A stretch of 64,000 bases of DNA, from contig NZ_FOAS01000001.1 of NCBI RefSeq assembly GCF_900109735.1, forward strand, positions 124,001 to 188,000, read 5' to 3'. The notes beneath the pieces were generated by a model. That model saw nothing but the letters and a program-made list of their open reading frames with translations, was not told the DNA's origin and ran no database searches. This document shows, one piece after another, positions 52,203 to 62,184 of this stretch; positions within the stretch are counted from its first letter, which is position 1, and each line of letters opens with the position of its first letter. The position numbers and the translations under genes were made by a program. This DNA comes from Atopomonas hussainii. GTDB lineage: Bacteria; Pseudomonadota; Gammaproteobacteria; Pseudomonadales; Pseudomonadaceae.

Positions 52203-53407
52203 CCGCTAAACAGCGGCAAGCCGAGCAGAAACTGCACCACGCTGGCGTTGGCGATATCGATAAAGAACGCGCCGAGCAGTGGGATGACCAAGAAGGCTTT
52301 CGAGCTGGGGCCAAACTTGTCGGTGATCGCGTTCATGTTGGCGATACCCACCGGTGTGGCGCCTAGGCCCATGCCGATAAACCCCGCGCTGATACACGCG
52401 GCATCGTAATCACGGCCCAGCGCGCGGAAGATCACCAGCACGGTAAACGCCACAATCAATACGCTTTGCAGCAGCATGACGAGGAACACCGCGCCAAAGG
52501 CGCTGCGCAGCTCTAGCAGCGGCATGCTGATCATCGATAAGCCTAAAAACAGCTGCAAACTGATCGCGCCCATTAAATCCACCGGGCGGGTGTCGAGCTT
52601 AACGCCGCTGGCATCCAGCACATTGGCCATCACGATGCCCATCAGCATGGCGGTCAGAAAGCCCGGCAAGCGCACGTTGTAGCCAATTAACCAGTCGTTA
52701 ACCTGCGCGCCCACGCCAAAGCACAGCGCGACTAAAAACAGCGCACGCATAAAGTCCGGCACGTTAATCAGGTAGGTCAGGGTGCCGTGGGCTTCGATGT
52801 GCGCCATCTCCACGGTTTTTTCCGTGCTGCTGAGGTTATGCCGCTTAATCAGCCAAGCGCCTAGCGGGCCGCCGCATAAGCCGCCGGTAATCAGCCCGGC
52901 GGTGGCAAACATCATCCCTAGGCCGGCGGCATCTTCTAAGCCAAGCTCGTCGGCAAACACTTGCCCCCAACTGAGCGCGGTGCCATGCCCGCCCACCAGC
53001 GAGATGCTGCCACCAATCAAGCCGTACGCCGGGTGGGTGTCAAACGCCACCGCCATGCCCACCCCGACGACGTTTTGCAGCAGCAAAAACGCCACCGCCA
53101 ACAGCAGCATTAACGCTAACGCGCGACCACCCACCAACAAGGCGCGTAACCGCGCCGACAAACCAATGGTGCTGAAAAACACAATCAGCAGCAGATCACG
53201 CAGGGCCAAATCGAACTGCACCTGCAAACCGGCCAGCGCCTGCAACAAGCTCAGCACTAAGCTAATCAGCAAGCCACCAGTGACAGCAGCGGGAATGTTA
53301 TAGCGCTCTAAAAAACCCACCCGCGCATTCACCGCCATGCCCAGCCACAAGGCAATAATCGCTAAGGCGAGACCCATAGCCCCGCCCAAATTGATCTGCT
53401 CTGGCAT
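52199..53407 (-). CDS. gltS: Sodium/glutamate symporter
   Basis: 402 residues, GltS family with about ten to twelve transmembrane helices. Family signatures: FFSTIGLSARLRAL, GGSISLVGGHGTALSWG in the first re-entrant region and CISAGFIGMGLGATPVGIAN in the second repeat. It imports glutamate with Na+ across the inner membrane. Glutamate is the product of the nearby GABA aminotransferase, but no operon link is visible. Its stop overlaps that of the diguanylate cyclase by four bases. Confidence 0.92.
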
Positions 53408-53494
53408 AGCGCCCCCCGCTAAATAGCAAAGCCTTTAGCTTAGCGTGGGTGGCCTTAGCGGCTGGGGCTTTCTGCCCATGCCTTGATGGAGGGC

Positions 53495-53531
53495 AAGAAA
53501 AAAGGCTGCGGGCGAACGCCACGCAGCCTTT
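53495..53531 (-). terminator. Terminator of the cellulose/acetylation operon
   Basis: On the minus strand the stem AAAGGCTGCG / CGCAGCCTTT (10 bp, 11-nt loop) runs into a six-T tract. It lies 18 bp after the wssI stop, so the operon ends here and no wssJ follows. Confidence 0.92.
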
Positions 53532-53548
53532 CTCGAACCCCGCCGCGC

Positions 53549-54682
53549 TTAGTCGGCGAGTGCGATGTCATCCACATACGGCGATTGCAGATCGCGCTCG
53601 GGGATTTCCCAAATCACTAACTGCGGTGGGCTTTGGCTGAACTCTTTGCCGCTGAAATACGCCTTGGCCGCACCGGAAAACTCGCCGCCATCTTTGGCAA
53701 AGTTGCCGATGCTGGCGCCGAGGGCTTGCTCCAGCAAACGCACGAAGTTGGAATTACGCGAGAACGAGGTGCCAATCAACGCGATGTTGGGCAGTTGGCT
53801 GTCACCAAACAGGTCGTCCAAGCTCAGCTCATCGCTGGCTTGTTCCTGCACGGTAAAGGTCGACGCGGCCAATTGCTCACCCGCAGGGCGCAAAGCTACC
53901 GGCAGCCAATCGAGGCCCGCCAAGCGCACTAAGTCGCCATGCCAAAGCTGCGCTTCGCCGGCCTCACGTTTGAGCTGCTGCGCGGGTGTCGCGCTGATGC
54001 CCTGCGCGCTTACCCCGGCGGCAATCGCCTGAGTAGCGGCTGCGGCGCCCAGCTCGCTCCAGTGCGTGTCGGTGCGCAAGAAGGCGTCACTGCCCAGCGG
54101 CGCCATGACCTCGGCCAAGTTCAACACCGGGACGTTTTGCGCCGCCAGCAGGGCTTGCCAATCCTTCACCCGCTCAGCCAGTTGCGCCGAGCGCGCTAAG
54201 CCGCACAGCTGCTCGCTAGCGATGCGGCTTTTATCCGGCACTACGGCGACCAGTAGCTTGATGTTGCGCTTGGCCAGCCAATCACGCACGGCAGTGACTT
54301 TCTCTGCTTTGGCCGCAGCATTGGCCTCTGCATGGTGGTGGATGCGGTTTTCATCGGCCAAAAACAGCCAGCCGTCACAGCCACGACGCACGCGCGTGCC
54401 GGTGTCGCCAATCGCCAGCCAGCTAGCGGCGCGCTCTAAGTTAGCGGCTTGCTCGGCAAACGGTACATTGGCCAGCTCATCGGCAATGCGGTGGGTAAAG
54501 GCGCCATTAAACAGCTGCTCGTTAGTCAGCTCTTTGGGCGGCTGAACCGCAACCTTGCCGCTGACCACGGACCAAATCACCGAGGCCAACCCCGCCACGA
54601 AGAAGACCAGCATCACCATGCCCGCCAGGGGGCTGAGCTTGGCGGTTAAAGCTTCGGCTGCTGAATTGTGGGTATCAGTCAT
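53549..54682 (-). CDS. wssI: WssI/AlgJ-like SGNH-type O-acetylation protein
   Basis: 377 residues with one N-terminal transmembrane anchor (about 20-42, LAGMVMLVFFVAGLASVIWS) and a periplasmic AlgX/AlgJ-type SGNH domain. Visible motifs are GWLFLADENR, VVPDKSRIASE, the catalytic Asp-His motif TDTHWSELG (near residue 203) and the serine motif IGTSFSRN (near residue 316). With the MBOAT protein WssH it would put acetyl groups on cellulose in the periplasm. Last gene of the operon; it starts 11 bp after wssH and ends at a strong terminator. Confidence 0.88.
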   Translation of the reverse strand: MTDTHNSAAEALTAKLSPLAGMVMLVFFVAGLASVIWSVVSGKVAVQPPKELTNEQLFNGAFTHRIADELANVPFAEQAANLERAASWLAIGDTGTRVRRGCDGWLFLADENRIHHHAEANAAAKAEKVTAVRDWLAKRNIKLLVAVVPDKSRIASEQLCGLARSAQLAERVKDWQALLAAQNVPVLNLAEVMAPLGSDAFLRTDTHWSELGAAAATQAIAAGVSAQGISATPAQQLKREAGEAQLWHGDLVRLAGLDWLPVALRPAGEQLAASTFTVQEQASDELSLDDLFGDSQLPNIALIGTSFSRNSNFVRLLEQALGASIGNFAKDGGEFSGAAKAYFSGKEFSQSPPQLVIWEIPERDLQSPYVDDIALAD

Positions 54683-54693
54683 CGCTTCTGGCC

Positions 54694-56109
54694 TTAAAAC
54701 TGGAAGTACAAGAAGGGCACGGTTTCACGGCTGGCGATCAGGGCGAACGACAGCAAGAAACCCAGCACCGGCCACGCAGAACCCAGCACAACGAACAGCG
54801 CATGGTGCCCGTAGCGGTTCTCGAAACGCTGCTGATAGATAGGTGCAACTACGCAGAACACGCCCAGCAAGGCGGCGATAGCGTGGGTCGGGCGCAGCGT
54901 TGCCGCGAGGGCATCGCCCAGCGCAAAGGCATTGAGGCCAAACTGCCCGGCATACATAGTCATCGCCGTGGCGAAGTCCGGCGCGCGGAATAGCGTCCAG
55001 GCCAGTGCCACAAACAGCAGCGTCAGCACATGCGACAACGCGGTGGGGATGCGGAACCAACCGGCGCCAGCCCAGATACGCGCCACGCACAGCGCTACAC
55101 CGTGCGCCGTGCCCCAGAGCAGGAAGTTCCAGCTATCGCCACCGTGCCACAAACCAGCAATCGCCATGGTCAGCAGCAGGTTGCGGTAGATCATCCACTT
55201 GCTGCCGCGATTGCCACCGAAGGGGATGTACAAGTAATCGCGAATCCAGCTGGACAGCGACAAGTGCCAGCGGCGCCAGAAGTCTTGAATGCTGCTGGCC
55301 AGATACGGCCGATTGAAGTTCTCCGGAAAGTGGAAGCCGAGCATCAGGCCGATACCGATGGCCATGGCGCTGTAGCCAGCGAAGTCGAAGAACAATTGCA
55401 GCGAATAGGCCAGACAGCCCACCCAAGCATCGACAAAGCTCGGCTCGGGCAGCGCGAACGCGGCATCCACCACTGGCGACAGGCTATCGGCCACCAACAC
55501 CTTCATGCTCATACCAATCATGAAGCGCCGCGCGCCGAGGCTGAAATTGCCCCAGCTTAAGCCCCGATGCGACAGCTCCTCGCTCACCCAGCTGTAACGA
55601 ATGATTGGCCCCGCGATGGACTGACCAAACATCAGCAGGTAAGTCGCATAGTCGACAAAACTGCGCTCGACCTTAACGGTTTGCCGGTACACATCGACCA
55701 AGTAGGAAATCGCCTGCAGGACGATAAACGACAAGCCCGCCGGCAAGGCTACCTTCTGCCACTCCAGTGGCATGGCGCCCTGCGAGATCAGCAACTCGCT
55801 GAGGGTCGCGGCGAGGATGTTGGAGTACTTGTACCAGCACAAGACCAGCACGTTGAGCACGATCATGGCCGTCAACCAGCGCACCCGGCTCTTGGAGCCG
55901 AGCGGCGCGCGATCGATTAGCAGACCACCTACCCAAGTGATCACTGTCAGCACGGTATGCAGAAGCATAAACATCGGGCTGAGCCAGCCAAAAAACACCC
56001 AGCTGCCGATCAGCAATACGCCGTTGCGCCACTGCGTGGGCGAGAGCACATAGATCAGCAGAACCAGCGGTAAAAAGAGCGTCAGGAACTCGAGGGAGGT
56101 GAAGACCAT
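54694..56109 (-). CDS. wssH: WssH/AlgI-like MBOAT acyltransferase
   Basis: 471 residues, multi-pass membrane-bound O-acyltransferase. Typical opening MVFTSLEFLTLFLPLVLLIY, the middle motif FPENFNRPYLASSIQDFWRR and the catalytic-histidine motif GLWHGGDSWNFLLWG (near residue 320). It moves acetyl groups across the inner membrane for transfer to the polysaccharide. The gap to wssG is 10 bp with a weak ribosome binding site, suggesting coupled translation. Confidence 0.93.
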   Translation of the reverse strand: MVFTSLEFLTLFLPLVLLIYVLSPTQWRNGVLLIGSWVFFGWLSPMFMLLHTVLTVITWVGGLLIDRAPLGSKSRVRWLTAMIVLNVLVLCWYKYSNILAATLSELLISQGAMPLEWQKVALPAGLSFIVLQAISYLVDVYRQTVKVERSFVDYATYLLMFGQSIAGPIIRYSWVSEELSHRGLSWGNFSLGARRFMIGMSMKVLVADSLSPVVDAAFALPEPSFVDAWVGCLAYSLQLFFDFAGYSAMAIGIGLMLGFHFPENFNRPYLASSIQDFWRRWHLSLSSWIRDYLYIPFGGNRGSKWMIYRNLLLTMAIAGLWHGGDSWNFLLWGTAHGVALCVARIWAGAGWFRIPTALSHVLTLLFVALAWTLFRAPDFATAMTMYAGQFGLNAFALGDALAATLRPTHAIAALLGVFCVVAPIYQQRFENRYGHHALFVVLGSAWPVLGFLLSFALIASRETVPFLYFQF

Positions 56110-56119
56110 GTTGTCGGCA

Positions 56120-56776
56120 TCAGTTCGCTAAATTATCCACGGCCTGAAACAGGCGCGGGCCTTGGGCCGACGGCACCAGCAGCACGCTGTAGCGCTGCCC
56201 AGCTTCTAGCTGGCCCAGCTCTAACGGCGCACCGGCGGCAGTGCCCGCGCATTGCAGTTGCACGCTGAGCTTTAGCGGATTGATAAAGCGACGTTGCACA
56301 TCACCATGGGCAACGGCCTTGAAGATATCCACCGCGCGCCCGGCCACTTGCAGGCTGGCATCAGCACAGCTGGCATCGGCGTTGTAGAAGGCCAGCGAGG
56401 CCTTCAGTGCGTTGAAGTCATCCGGCTGCTCACGCAGGGTATGCAGGCTCAAGCCAGCCGCGCTGGGCAAGCCAATCACAGTGGCGAACTCACCGGGCTC
56501 GACGCTGACATCCAGCTCGGCGCTCTGCTCACCTTGCTTAAGGGTGCCTTGAATCGGCTTACCGGCAGGCACCGTAAGAAAGTCTGAGGCGCGCTGCTGA
56601 GCATCCAAGGTCAGGCTGGCGCCATTAGCGGCGCTCAGCGCTAACGGCTGCTCACCGGCATTGAAGAAGCGCAAGAAGGCGGCATCTTCACTGGGGCCTG
56701 TAGGGTACAGCGGGATTTCTGCGGCTTGCGCCAGCAGCGGCAGGCCCAACAGGACTGCCCAGCATGCGCGCTTCAT
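56120..56776 (-). CDS. wssG: WssG/AlgF-like periplasmic acetylation protein
   Basis: 218 residues. The signal peptide MKRACWAVLLGLPLLAQAAE predicts periplasmic location. The mature sequence opens with IPLYPTGPSEDAAFLRFFNA, the hallmark of AlgF-like proteins, followed by two beta-rich domains. In alginate and in wss-type cellulose systems AlgF/WssG is needed for O-acetylation, probably as an adaptor. Its ATG overlaps the preceding stop (TAATG), so translation is coupled to the second SGNH gene. Confidence 0.87.
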   Translation of the reverse strand: MKRACWAVLLGLPLLAQAAEIPLYPTGPSEDAAFLRFFNAGEQPLALSAANGASLTLDAQQRASDFLTVPAGKPIQGTLKQGEQSAELDVSVEPGEFATVIGLPSAAGLSLHTLREQPDDFNALKASLAFYNADASCADASLQVAGRAVDIFKAVAHGDVQRRFINPLKLSVQLQCAGTAAGAPLELGQLEAGQRYSVLLVPSAQGPRLFQAVDNLAN

Positions 56777-57438
56777 TACTTAGCCCCTTTCTTCAGGCTG
56801 CTGGCCGGCAGCTTGCTCATCGCCTCAGCAATGCCTTTACCCCACGCCTTGTAACCGGCCACGGTGAAGTGCTGACCGTCGGTGGTGATCCACTGACCGG
56901 GCTTGGACATCTTCAGCGAGTCAACGTAAGTGCACGGCGACACGTTAGAGGCGAGGAACTTGGACATCAGCACCGTGCGCGGGTCGTTCTTGTGGTACAT
57001 GCCACCGGCCTTACCCCAAGCCGGGCCAACCCACACGCACTTAGTGCCGGTGGCGGCGATTTCTTTGGTCAGCTTAGTGACGCTCTGCCAGGCCCAGGCT
57101 TTGGGGAACGCCGGCTTGTCGTAACTGGCCATAGTGTCGCCAATCACCAGCACCACCACGTCGGGCTTGTGGGTAGCAATCAGCTGCTTGATCGGCGTAG
57201 TGGTGGCACCACTGCCGTTGAGCTTGAGCTTCTCTTTGTTCTTCTGCACCGCGCCGCAGTCGACCTTTTTGGTCACCAGCCAATCGGCGGCACTGGCGCC
57301 ACAGGCACCGATGGAATAGACGTTGGCACCTTTTTCTACCAGCGCAGCATTAAGCGGCTGGGTGAGGTGGTTATTCAGGCTCATGTGGCTTTCGCCAAGC
57401 ACTAACAAAGACAAACCGGCAAGAACGGAGGCAGGCAT
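56776..57438 (-). CDS. wssF: WssF-like SGNH protein, copy 2
   Basis: 220 residues, SGNH hydrolase-like. Block I is LVLGESHM (Ser17 kept, the usual Asp replaced by Glu), then GACGASAADW, VIGDTMASY and the block V pair TTDGQHFTVAGY. It begins directly with the first beta strand and lacks a recognisable signal peptide. It is a tandem paralogue of the next gene, with shared blocks GDTMASYDKP, AATGTKC, WVGP and SKPGQW. GAGGAG precedes the ATG. It probably supplies or transfers acyl groups for cellulose acetylation, the role proposed for WssF. Confidence 0.82.
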   Translation of the reverse strand: MPASVLAGLSLLVLGESHMSLNNHLTQPLNAALVEKGANVYSIGACGASAADWLVTKKVDCGAVQKNKEKLKLNGSGATTTPIKQLIATHKPDVVVLVIGDTMASYDKPAFPKAWAWQSVTKLTKEIAATGTKCVWVGPAWGKAGGMYHKNDPRTVLMSKFLASNVSPCTYVDSLKMSKPGQWITTDGQHFTVAGYKAWGKGIAEAMSKLPASSLKKGAK

Positions 57439-57486
57439 CGGATACTCCTCGATGAACAGTGGTGATAAGGCTGACTGACGAGCGGA

Positions 57487-58137
57487 TTACTTTTTCAGTA
57501 CCGCTTCGAGCTCCTTGCTAATCGCTGCACCCCAGTGCTTGTAGCCCTGCTGGGTGAGGTGTTGGCCATCCGTGGTTGCCCATTGACCGGGCTTAGAGAA
57601 CTTCAATGAATTGATATAGCTGCACGGCGCAACGTTGGCCGACAGGAACGACGAGATCTGCTTCACCCGCGGGAAGGTCTTGCCGTATTTGCCGCCTTCG
57701 GTACCCCAGTTCGGGCCAACCCACGCACACTTAGTGCCGGTGGCGGCGATGGCTTTGGTCAGGCTGGAGGTCTGCTGCCATACCCAGGTTTTGGAGAACG
57801 ACGGCTTGTCGTAGCTGGCCATGGTGTCGCCCATCACGATCAATACCAAATCCGGCTTGTCCTGCTTGATCAGCTCGCTGATCGGCGTGGTTTGCGCCTT
57901 AGCGCCACGCAGCGAGACGGCTTTGTCTTTGCCACGGCGCTCGGCGGCACCACAAGAGCCGCCCTTGGTGACTTTCAGCCAGTCGCCAGCATTGGCACCG
58001 CACACCCCAATCGAGTGCACGTTAGCGCCTTTGCGCTGCAGATCGCTGTGCAGGCCATCGATTAGGTAATACGGGGTGGCCATGTGACTATCGCCAATGA
58101 CCAAAATAGACAAACCAGCCAGCAGTGAAGACGCCAT
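57487..58137 (-). CDS. wssF: WssF-like SGNH protein, copy 1
   Basis: 216 residues, SGNH hydrolase-like, with canonical block I LVIGDSHM (Ser17), GVCGANAGDW, VMGDTMASY and block V TTDGQHLTQQGY. No classical signal peptide: the GDS motif lies only 15 residues from the start. It follows bcsC by 12 bp with AAGAAGG as ribosome binding site, the position of wssF in the Pseudomonas fluorescens wss operon. Its TAA stop is in the same frame as the second copy, 16 codons upstream of that ATG. Confidence 0.85.
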   Translation of the reverse strand: MASSLLAGLSILVIGDSHMATPYYLIDGLHSDLQRKGANVHSIGVCGANAGDWLKVTKGGSCGAAERRGKDKAVSLRGAKAQTTPISELIKQDKPDLVLIVMGDTMASYDKPSFSKTWVWQQTSSLTKAIAATGTKCAWVGPNWGTEGGKYGKTFPRVKQISSFLSANVAPCSYINSLKFSKPGQWATTDGQHLTQQGYKHWGAAISKELEAVLKK

Positions 58138-58149
58138 GAAATAACCTTC

Positions 58150-61100
58150 TTATTGAGAATACGGAGACTTATACGGGGAGACAGGCAGCGGCATCGGCGC
58201 GGTGATGTCTTCCAGCATGTAACGTAAGTAGAGGCCACCATTCCATTGGCGGTAATCCTGAGCGTTGTCTAAGCCAAAGTGGCCGCCGACAAACACATTG
58301 CGGTCGACGCGGTATTCCCCCGCGCCGCTAAAGCTGTAGCCAATCCCGGAGCTGGTGTTGCTGGCGTATTCCGCCGGATAACCCAAGATGCTGCTGGCTT
58401 GTGCCTGCATGGCCGCATCGCCGGGGAAGTAATCCGCCGAGTCTTGCTGAATGACCTGCATCCCCGCCGAGCCTTTGAGCTGCACCGACCAGTTTTTGTC
58501 ACGCATCGACCACGCCACCGGCACACCCAACGAGACAAACGTCTGCGGGCTGAAATAACCGCCGTGGCCATAGGTGAACTGACCGAGGTTTTCGCGGTAC
58601 TTAAGCCCCAGCAAACTGAGACCCACGGTGGTTTGCGTGGTTTCGTCGTTTTGCAGGTACTTGTACACACCGGCACCGACTTCGGCGCGGGTGTTGTCTT
58701 CGACGTTATGCCCCAGTAAACGGTGCATGGAGGCATACCCGTAGGCACCCACTTTGCGGTCGTCGTAACTGATTTGCGCACGGCCACCGTTGGCCGTCAC
58801 GCCGCCCCACTTTTGCCCGGTGCGGCGGTCTTGGGTGCCGGCAAACGACAACACGCTGTCGGTCACCGCACGGCGCGAGGCGCTCAAGCTCCAATGCATA
58901 TTGGGGTGGCCGGCAAACGTGCGCTGCACGCTCACGCCGCCCACGGCGGTGCTGTACAAAAAGCCCTCGGGGGTGATCCCCAAATCGGCTTTCAAGCCAT
59001 GCGGGGCGCTATCCAAGGCCACCGCTAAACCCACGCCTGAGTCTTTCTGCGAACCTGGCGAGCCATTGGGCACCGCTTGGCTGGCAATCGGCCCACCGCC
59101 AAAGCGGCTGCGCGCTTCGCCATCCACCGAGCCGGCATTCAGCGACACCGGGGTTACCCGCAGGGCAATACGCTGATCACCAATCGGCATGCTGGCTTCG
59201 AACGGCGCCTGAATGTCGGTCATCTGGCTTAAGCCCGTCTCGCTGTCATTGCTGCGCACTTGCAGACCTTGGGCAACGTATGGGCTGCGCTGCTGGATGA
59301 TGTCATCCAATGCCTTAGCCACTTCGCTCATGCCGGCACGTGGATCGGGCTCGTCCTCGCCCACCGGCACGACAAACGGATTCACTGCGGCGCGGGATTG
59401 ACTGCTATCGGCCTGATAGGCCGTGCGCTGTTCGACCGGCGCGGCATAGCGACTGGCAGCAACCGGCGCTTCGCGGCTAAACGGCTGGGCACTCGGCGAG
59501 CTGCTGGTGACCGGCGCAGGAATCGCCTGACTGACCACCGGGCGCGGCACGGCACTGCTGCTTGTGCTGGTGCTACGCAGCGCCACAGGGCGATTTTGTA
59601 CCGGGGTAGGAATGTTTTCCCGCGGGGCGCTGACATGCCCCGGCTTCGCAAACGGATTCACCGGCGTAGCCGGTTGCGCAGCGGCCACGTACTCAGGCTT
59701 CTTGTCGCGCGCTTCTTGGGCGACCACTTTGCGCAGCAGGTCTTCTGCGGTGCCGGTGCGGCCCAAGAAACGGTACACCCGCGCCGCGGTGGTCAGGATG
59801 TCGCGGTCTTCGGGAGCGAGCTTTAACGCTTGCTCAAGGGCGTCTTCGGCATAACTGGTTTCGTATTGCTGCGCCGCCATGTCGGCAGCGCCGACTTGGA
59901 TATTGGCATCGTCCGGGAAGCGCTTAGCCAGCGGGCGGAAAATTTCCAAGGCTTTCGCCGTATCACCGAATGCGCCATACATGCGCCCCAGCGCAGCCAG
60001 GGCCAAGCGATCTTGCGGACGCTGCGCCAAGGCCGGCGACAGCACGTCATAGGCTTCGGCCAGCTCGCCGCGCAAACGCAGTTGCTCGGCTTGGCGTACG
60101 CGGTAGTAGAACAGCAAGTCGGCATACTGCTTTTGCTGCTCGGTGGTCATCTGCCGCCCTTGCAGGTCACGCAGCAAGCCACCGACTTCAACATCTTGCT
60201 CGGCGCGCAGCAGCACGCCGCCGTAGCTGAGCAGCAACGACAAGTCATCACCGGAGCTACGCGCCAGCAAGTCGCGCATCAAGGCGGTGGCGCGGTGGCC
60301 ATCGCCGGCATCGGCGTAGCCGCGTGCCACGGCCACAATGCGTGCCGACTTGCCTTGCATCATCGGCTCTAGGCGACGCAGGTAAGCGCGCGCCTCAGGG
60401 CGCTGGCCAACCTTCAAGAGCTTTTCTACCCGCTGCAGCTGCAGGTTAAAGTCGACCTCGGTTTGCAGATTGTTGATCTGCTCATCACGTTGATCGTGGG
60501 GGATCTTCGCCAGCGTCTTGCTGGCCGGCTCCCACTCTTCCAAGTGCACCGACAGCAAGGCGCTGGTGAACAGGGCATCGCGGTCTTTGGGGTTTTTCGC
60601 TAGCAGGCCATCCATCAGGCTGCGCGCTTCGCCGATGGCGCCCATATCGACGTACAAACGCGCTAAGGCAAAGCGTGCCCAGGCGTTGTCGGGGTCGTCT
60701 TTCAGCGCGGCTTCTAAAGCGGCGCGCATGCCTTTGGTGTCGCCACGTTGCTCGGCAATGCGGGCGCGCTGCAGCGCTTCTTCGGCGCGCAGTTGAGCGA
60801 TATTGCCCACCTTACCGCGCTCGCTGGCCGGAAGTTCTTGCAGCAAACCCAGTGCTTCACTGGCTTTACCTTGGCGGCCCATGACCTGCGCTAAGCCGCG
60901 CAAAGCGCGCGTTTTTTGCTCGCCCAAGCGCTGCGCCAAACGGTAATTGGCCTCGGCTTCTTTGAGTTGGCCTTGCTGAGCTTGCATGTCGGCTAGGGTC
61001 AGCACCGCCTCAACGTCGTTGGGCTTGAGCTTGCGGGCTTGCTCCAGTTGCGCGCGGGCATCGCTAAGCCGGCTGCGCTCGATATTCTGCCGCGCGCTTT

Positions 61101-62184
61101 TGAGCAGCGACCAGTAGCGCACATCATTCAGCGCGCTTTGCCACGCGCGGCCGCCGCCATTACGCACGGCGGTGGTGAGCAATACTTCGGCATCTTCTAG
61201 GCGGTCTTGGCGCTGACGCACAATGCCTAGGCCACCCAAGGCATCGGGGTCTTTGGGCTTGGTTTTTAGGTAGGCGGTGAAGTCGGTTTCCGCCGCCTGC
61301 ATATCGCCTTTTTCCAGTGCCTTTAAGGCGCGATCCAGCACCGGATCACGGCGCCACACCTGTGCCGCTGCGGCCTTGTTGTTAGACGCCTGTCCACGGC
61401 GACGGCCTTCGGCCAGCAACTCGCGGATTTCTTCGTCATCGGGATGGGTCTTTAGAAACGACTCGAACAAGGGCTGACGGCTCTTGTCCGGCGGGCCCAT
61501 CCAGGTCAGGGCTAACCGCCAGGTTTCTTCGGCAGCACCGCCGATATCGTCACGCTGCGCCAGCTTCTCGAGGTAGCGCACACCCTCATTACGGGTATCT
61601 AAACGACGCGCCAAATGCTGGGCAAAGAACAGCTTAGTGTAGGGGTCGGCAGGAAATTCACGCTGCAGACGCTCAAAGCCGGCGCGAGCTTCGGGCCAGT
61701 GTTTTTCCACAAAACCTAAGTTGTTAAACACCTCACGGCCGATCATGCCTTGCGCCGGGCGATTGCCCAATGCGCGGCGATACACCTCGGCGGCTTTTTC
61801 TCGCTCGTTTTCTTCCACCAGCAGGCGCGCCTCATCGATCAACGCTTGGTTGTCGGGGTCGAGCAGGTGGATATCTTGTTCCAGCATCAGCGCCTGACGC
61901 GGCAACGGGTCAATGGCTTGCAGTTGTTGCAGAAAGCCCTGCGCGACGCTCTTCTTCGCTTCTTGCACGGCAATCAGGCCTAAGCCATACAGGGCATCCG
62001 GCGAGGCAGGGTCAATCACCAGCAGCTTGTGCCACACCTCACTGGCGCGTTTGGGCTTTTCCTGCGCTTGCCAGAAATGCCCTTGCTCAATCAGCAAGGC
62101 TGCTGGGTCGGTGGTTTCGGCCTGTGCGCTCGTTACAGCAACAGTGGCGATGAGCGCCAGTGTTAACGGGCGGTAGCGGAACAT
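58150..62184 (-). CDS. bcsC: Cellulose synthase outer-membrane subunit BcsC (WssE)
   Basis: 1344 residues. Signal peptide LALIATVAVTSAQAETTDPA; many TPR repeats over about residues 25-850 (for example PDALYGLGLIAVQEAKKS, PDALGGLGIVRQRQDRLEDA, PNDVEAVLTLADMQAQQGQL); a Ser/Pro/Ala-rich linker at about 860-950; and a C-terminal BCSC barrel domain (about 1000-1344) forming the outer-membrane exit pore for cellulose. GGGAG precedes the ATG at 62184. The first 22 bp overlap the end of bcsZ, so translation is coupled. Length and domain order are normal. Confidence 0.93.
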   Translation of the reverse strand: MFRYRPLTLALIATVAVTSAQAETTDPAALLIEQGHFWQAQEKPKRASEVWHKLLVIDPASPDALYGLGLIAVQEAKKSVAQGFLQQLQAIDPLPRQALMLEQDIHLLDPDNQALIDEARLLVEENEREKAAEVYRRALGNRPAQGMIGREVFNNLGFVEKHWPEARAGFERLQREFPADPYTKLFFAQHLARRLDTRNEGVRYLEKLAQRDDIGGAAEETWRLALTWMGPPDKSRQPLFESFLKTHPDDEEIRELLAEGRRRGQASNNKAAAAQVWRRDPVLDRALKALEKGDMQAAETDFTAYLKTKPKDPDALGGLGIVRQRQDRLEDAEVLLTTAVRNGGGRAWQSALNDVRYWSLLKSARQNIERSRLSDARAQLEQARKLKPNDVEAVLTLADMQAQQGQLKEAEANYRLAQRLGEQKTRALRGLAQVMGRQGKASEALGLLQELPASERGKVGNIAQLRAEEALQRARIAEQRGDTKGMRAALEAALKDDPDNAWARFALARLYVDMGAIGEARSLMDGLLAKNPKDRDALFTSALLSVHLEEWEPASKTLAKIPHDQRDEQINNLQTEVDFNLQLQRVEKLLKVGQRPEARAYLRRLEPMMQGKSARIVAVARGYADAGDGHRATALMRDLLARSSGDDLSLLLSYGGVLLRAEQDVEVGGLLRDLQGRQMTTEQQKQYADLLFYYRVRQAEQLRLRGELAEAYDVLSPALAQRPQDRLALAALGRMYGAFGDTAKALEIFRPLAKRFPDDANIQVGAADMAAQQYETSYAEDALEQALKLAPEDRDILTTAARVYRFLGRTGTAEDLLRKVVAQEARDKKPEYVAAAQPATPVNPFAKPGHVSAPRENIPTPVQNRPVALRSTSTSSSAVPRPVVSQAIPAPVTSSSPSAQPFSREAPVAASRYAAPVEQRTAYQADSSQSRAAVNPFVVPVGEDEPDPRAGMSEVAKALDDIIQQRSPYVAQGLQVRSNDSETGLSQMTDIQAPFEASMPIGDQRIALRVTPVSLNAGSVDGEARSRFGGGPIASQAVPNGSPGSQKDSGVGLAVALDSAPHGLKADLGITPEGFLYSTAVGGVSVQRTFAGHPNMHWSLSASRRAVTDSVLSFAGTQDRRTGQKWGGVTANGGRAQISYDDRKVGAYGYASMHRLLGHNVEDNTRAEVGAGVYKYLQNDETTQTTVGLSLLGLKYRENLGQFTYGHGGYFSPQTFVSLGVPVAWSMRDKNWSVQLKGSAGMQVIQQDSADYFPGDAAMQAQASSILGYPAEYASNTSSGIGYSFSGAGEYRVDRNVFVGGHFGLDNAQDYRQWNGGLYLRYMLEDITAPMPLPVSPYKSPYSQ

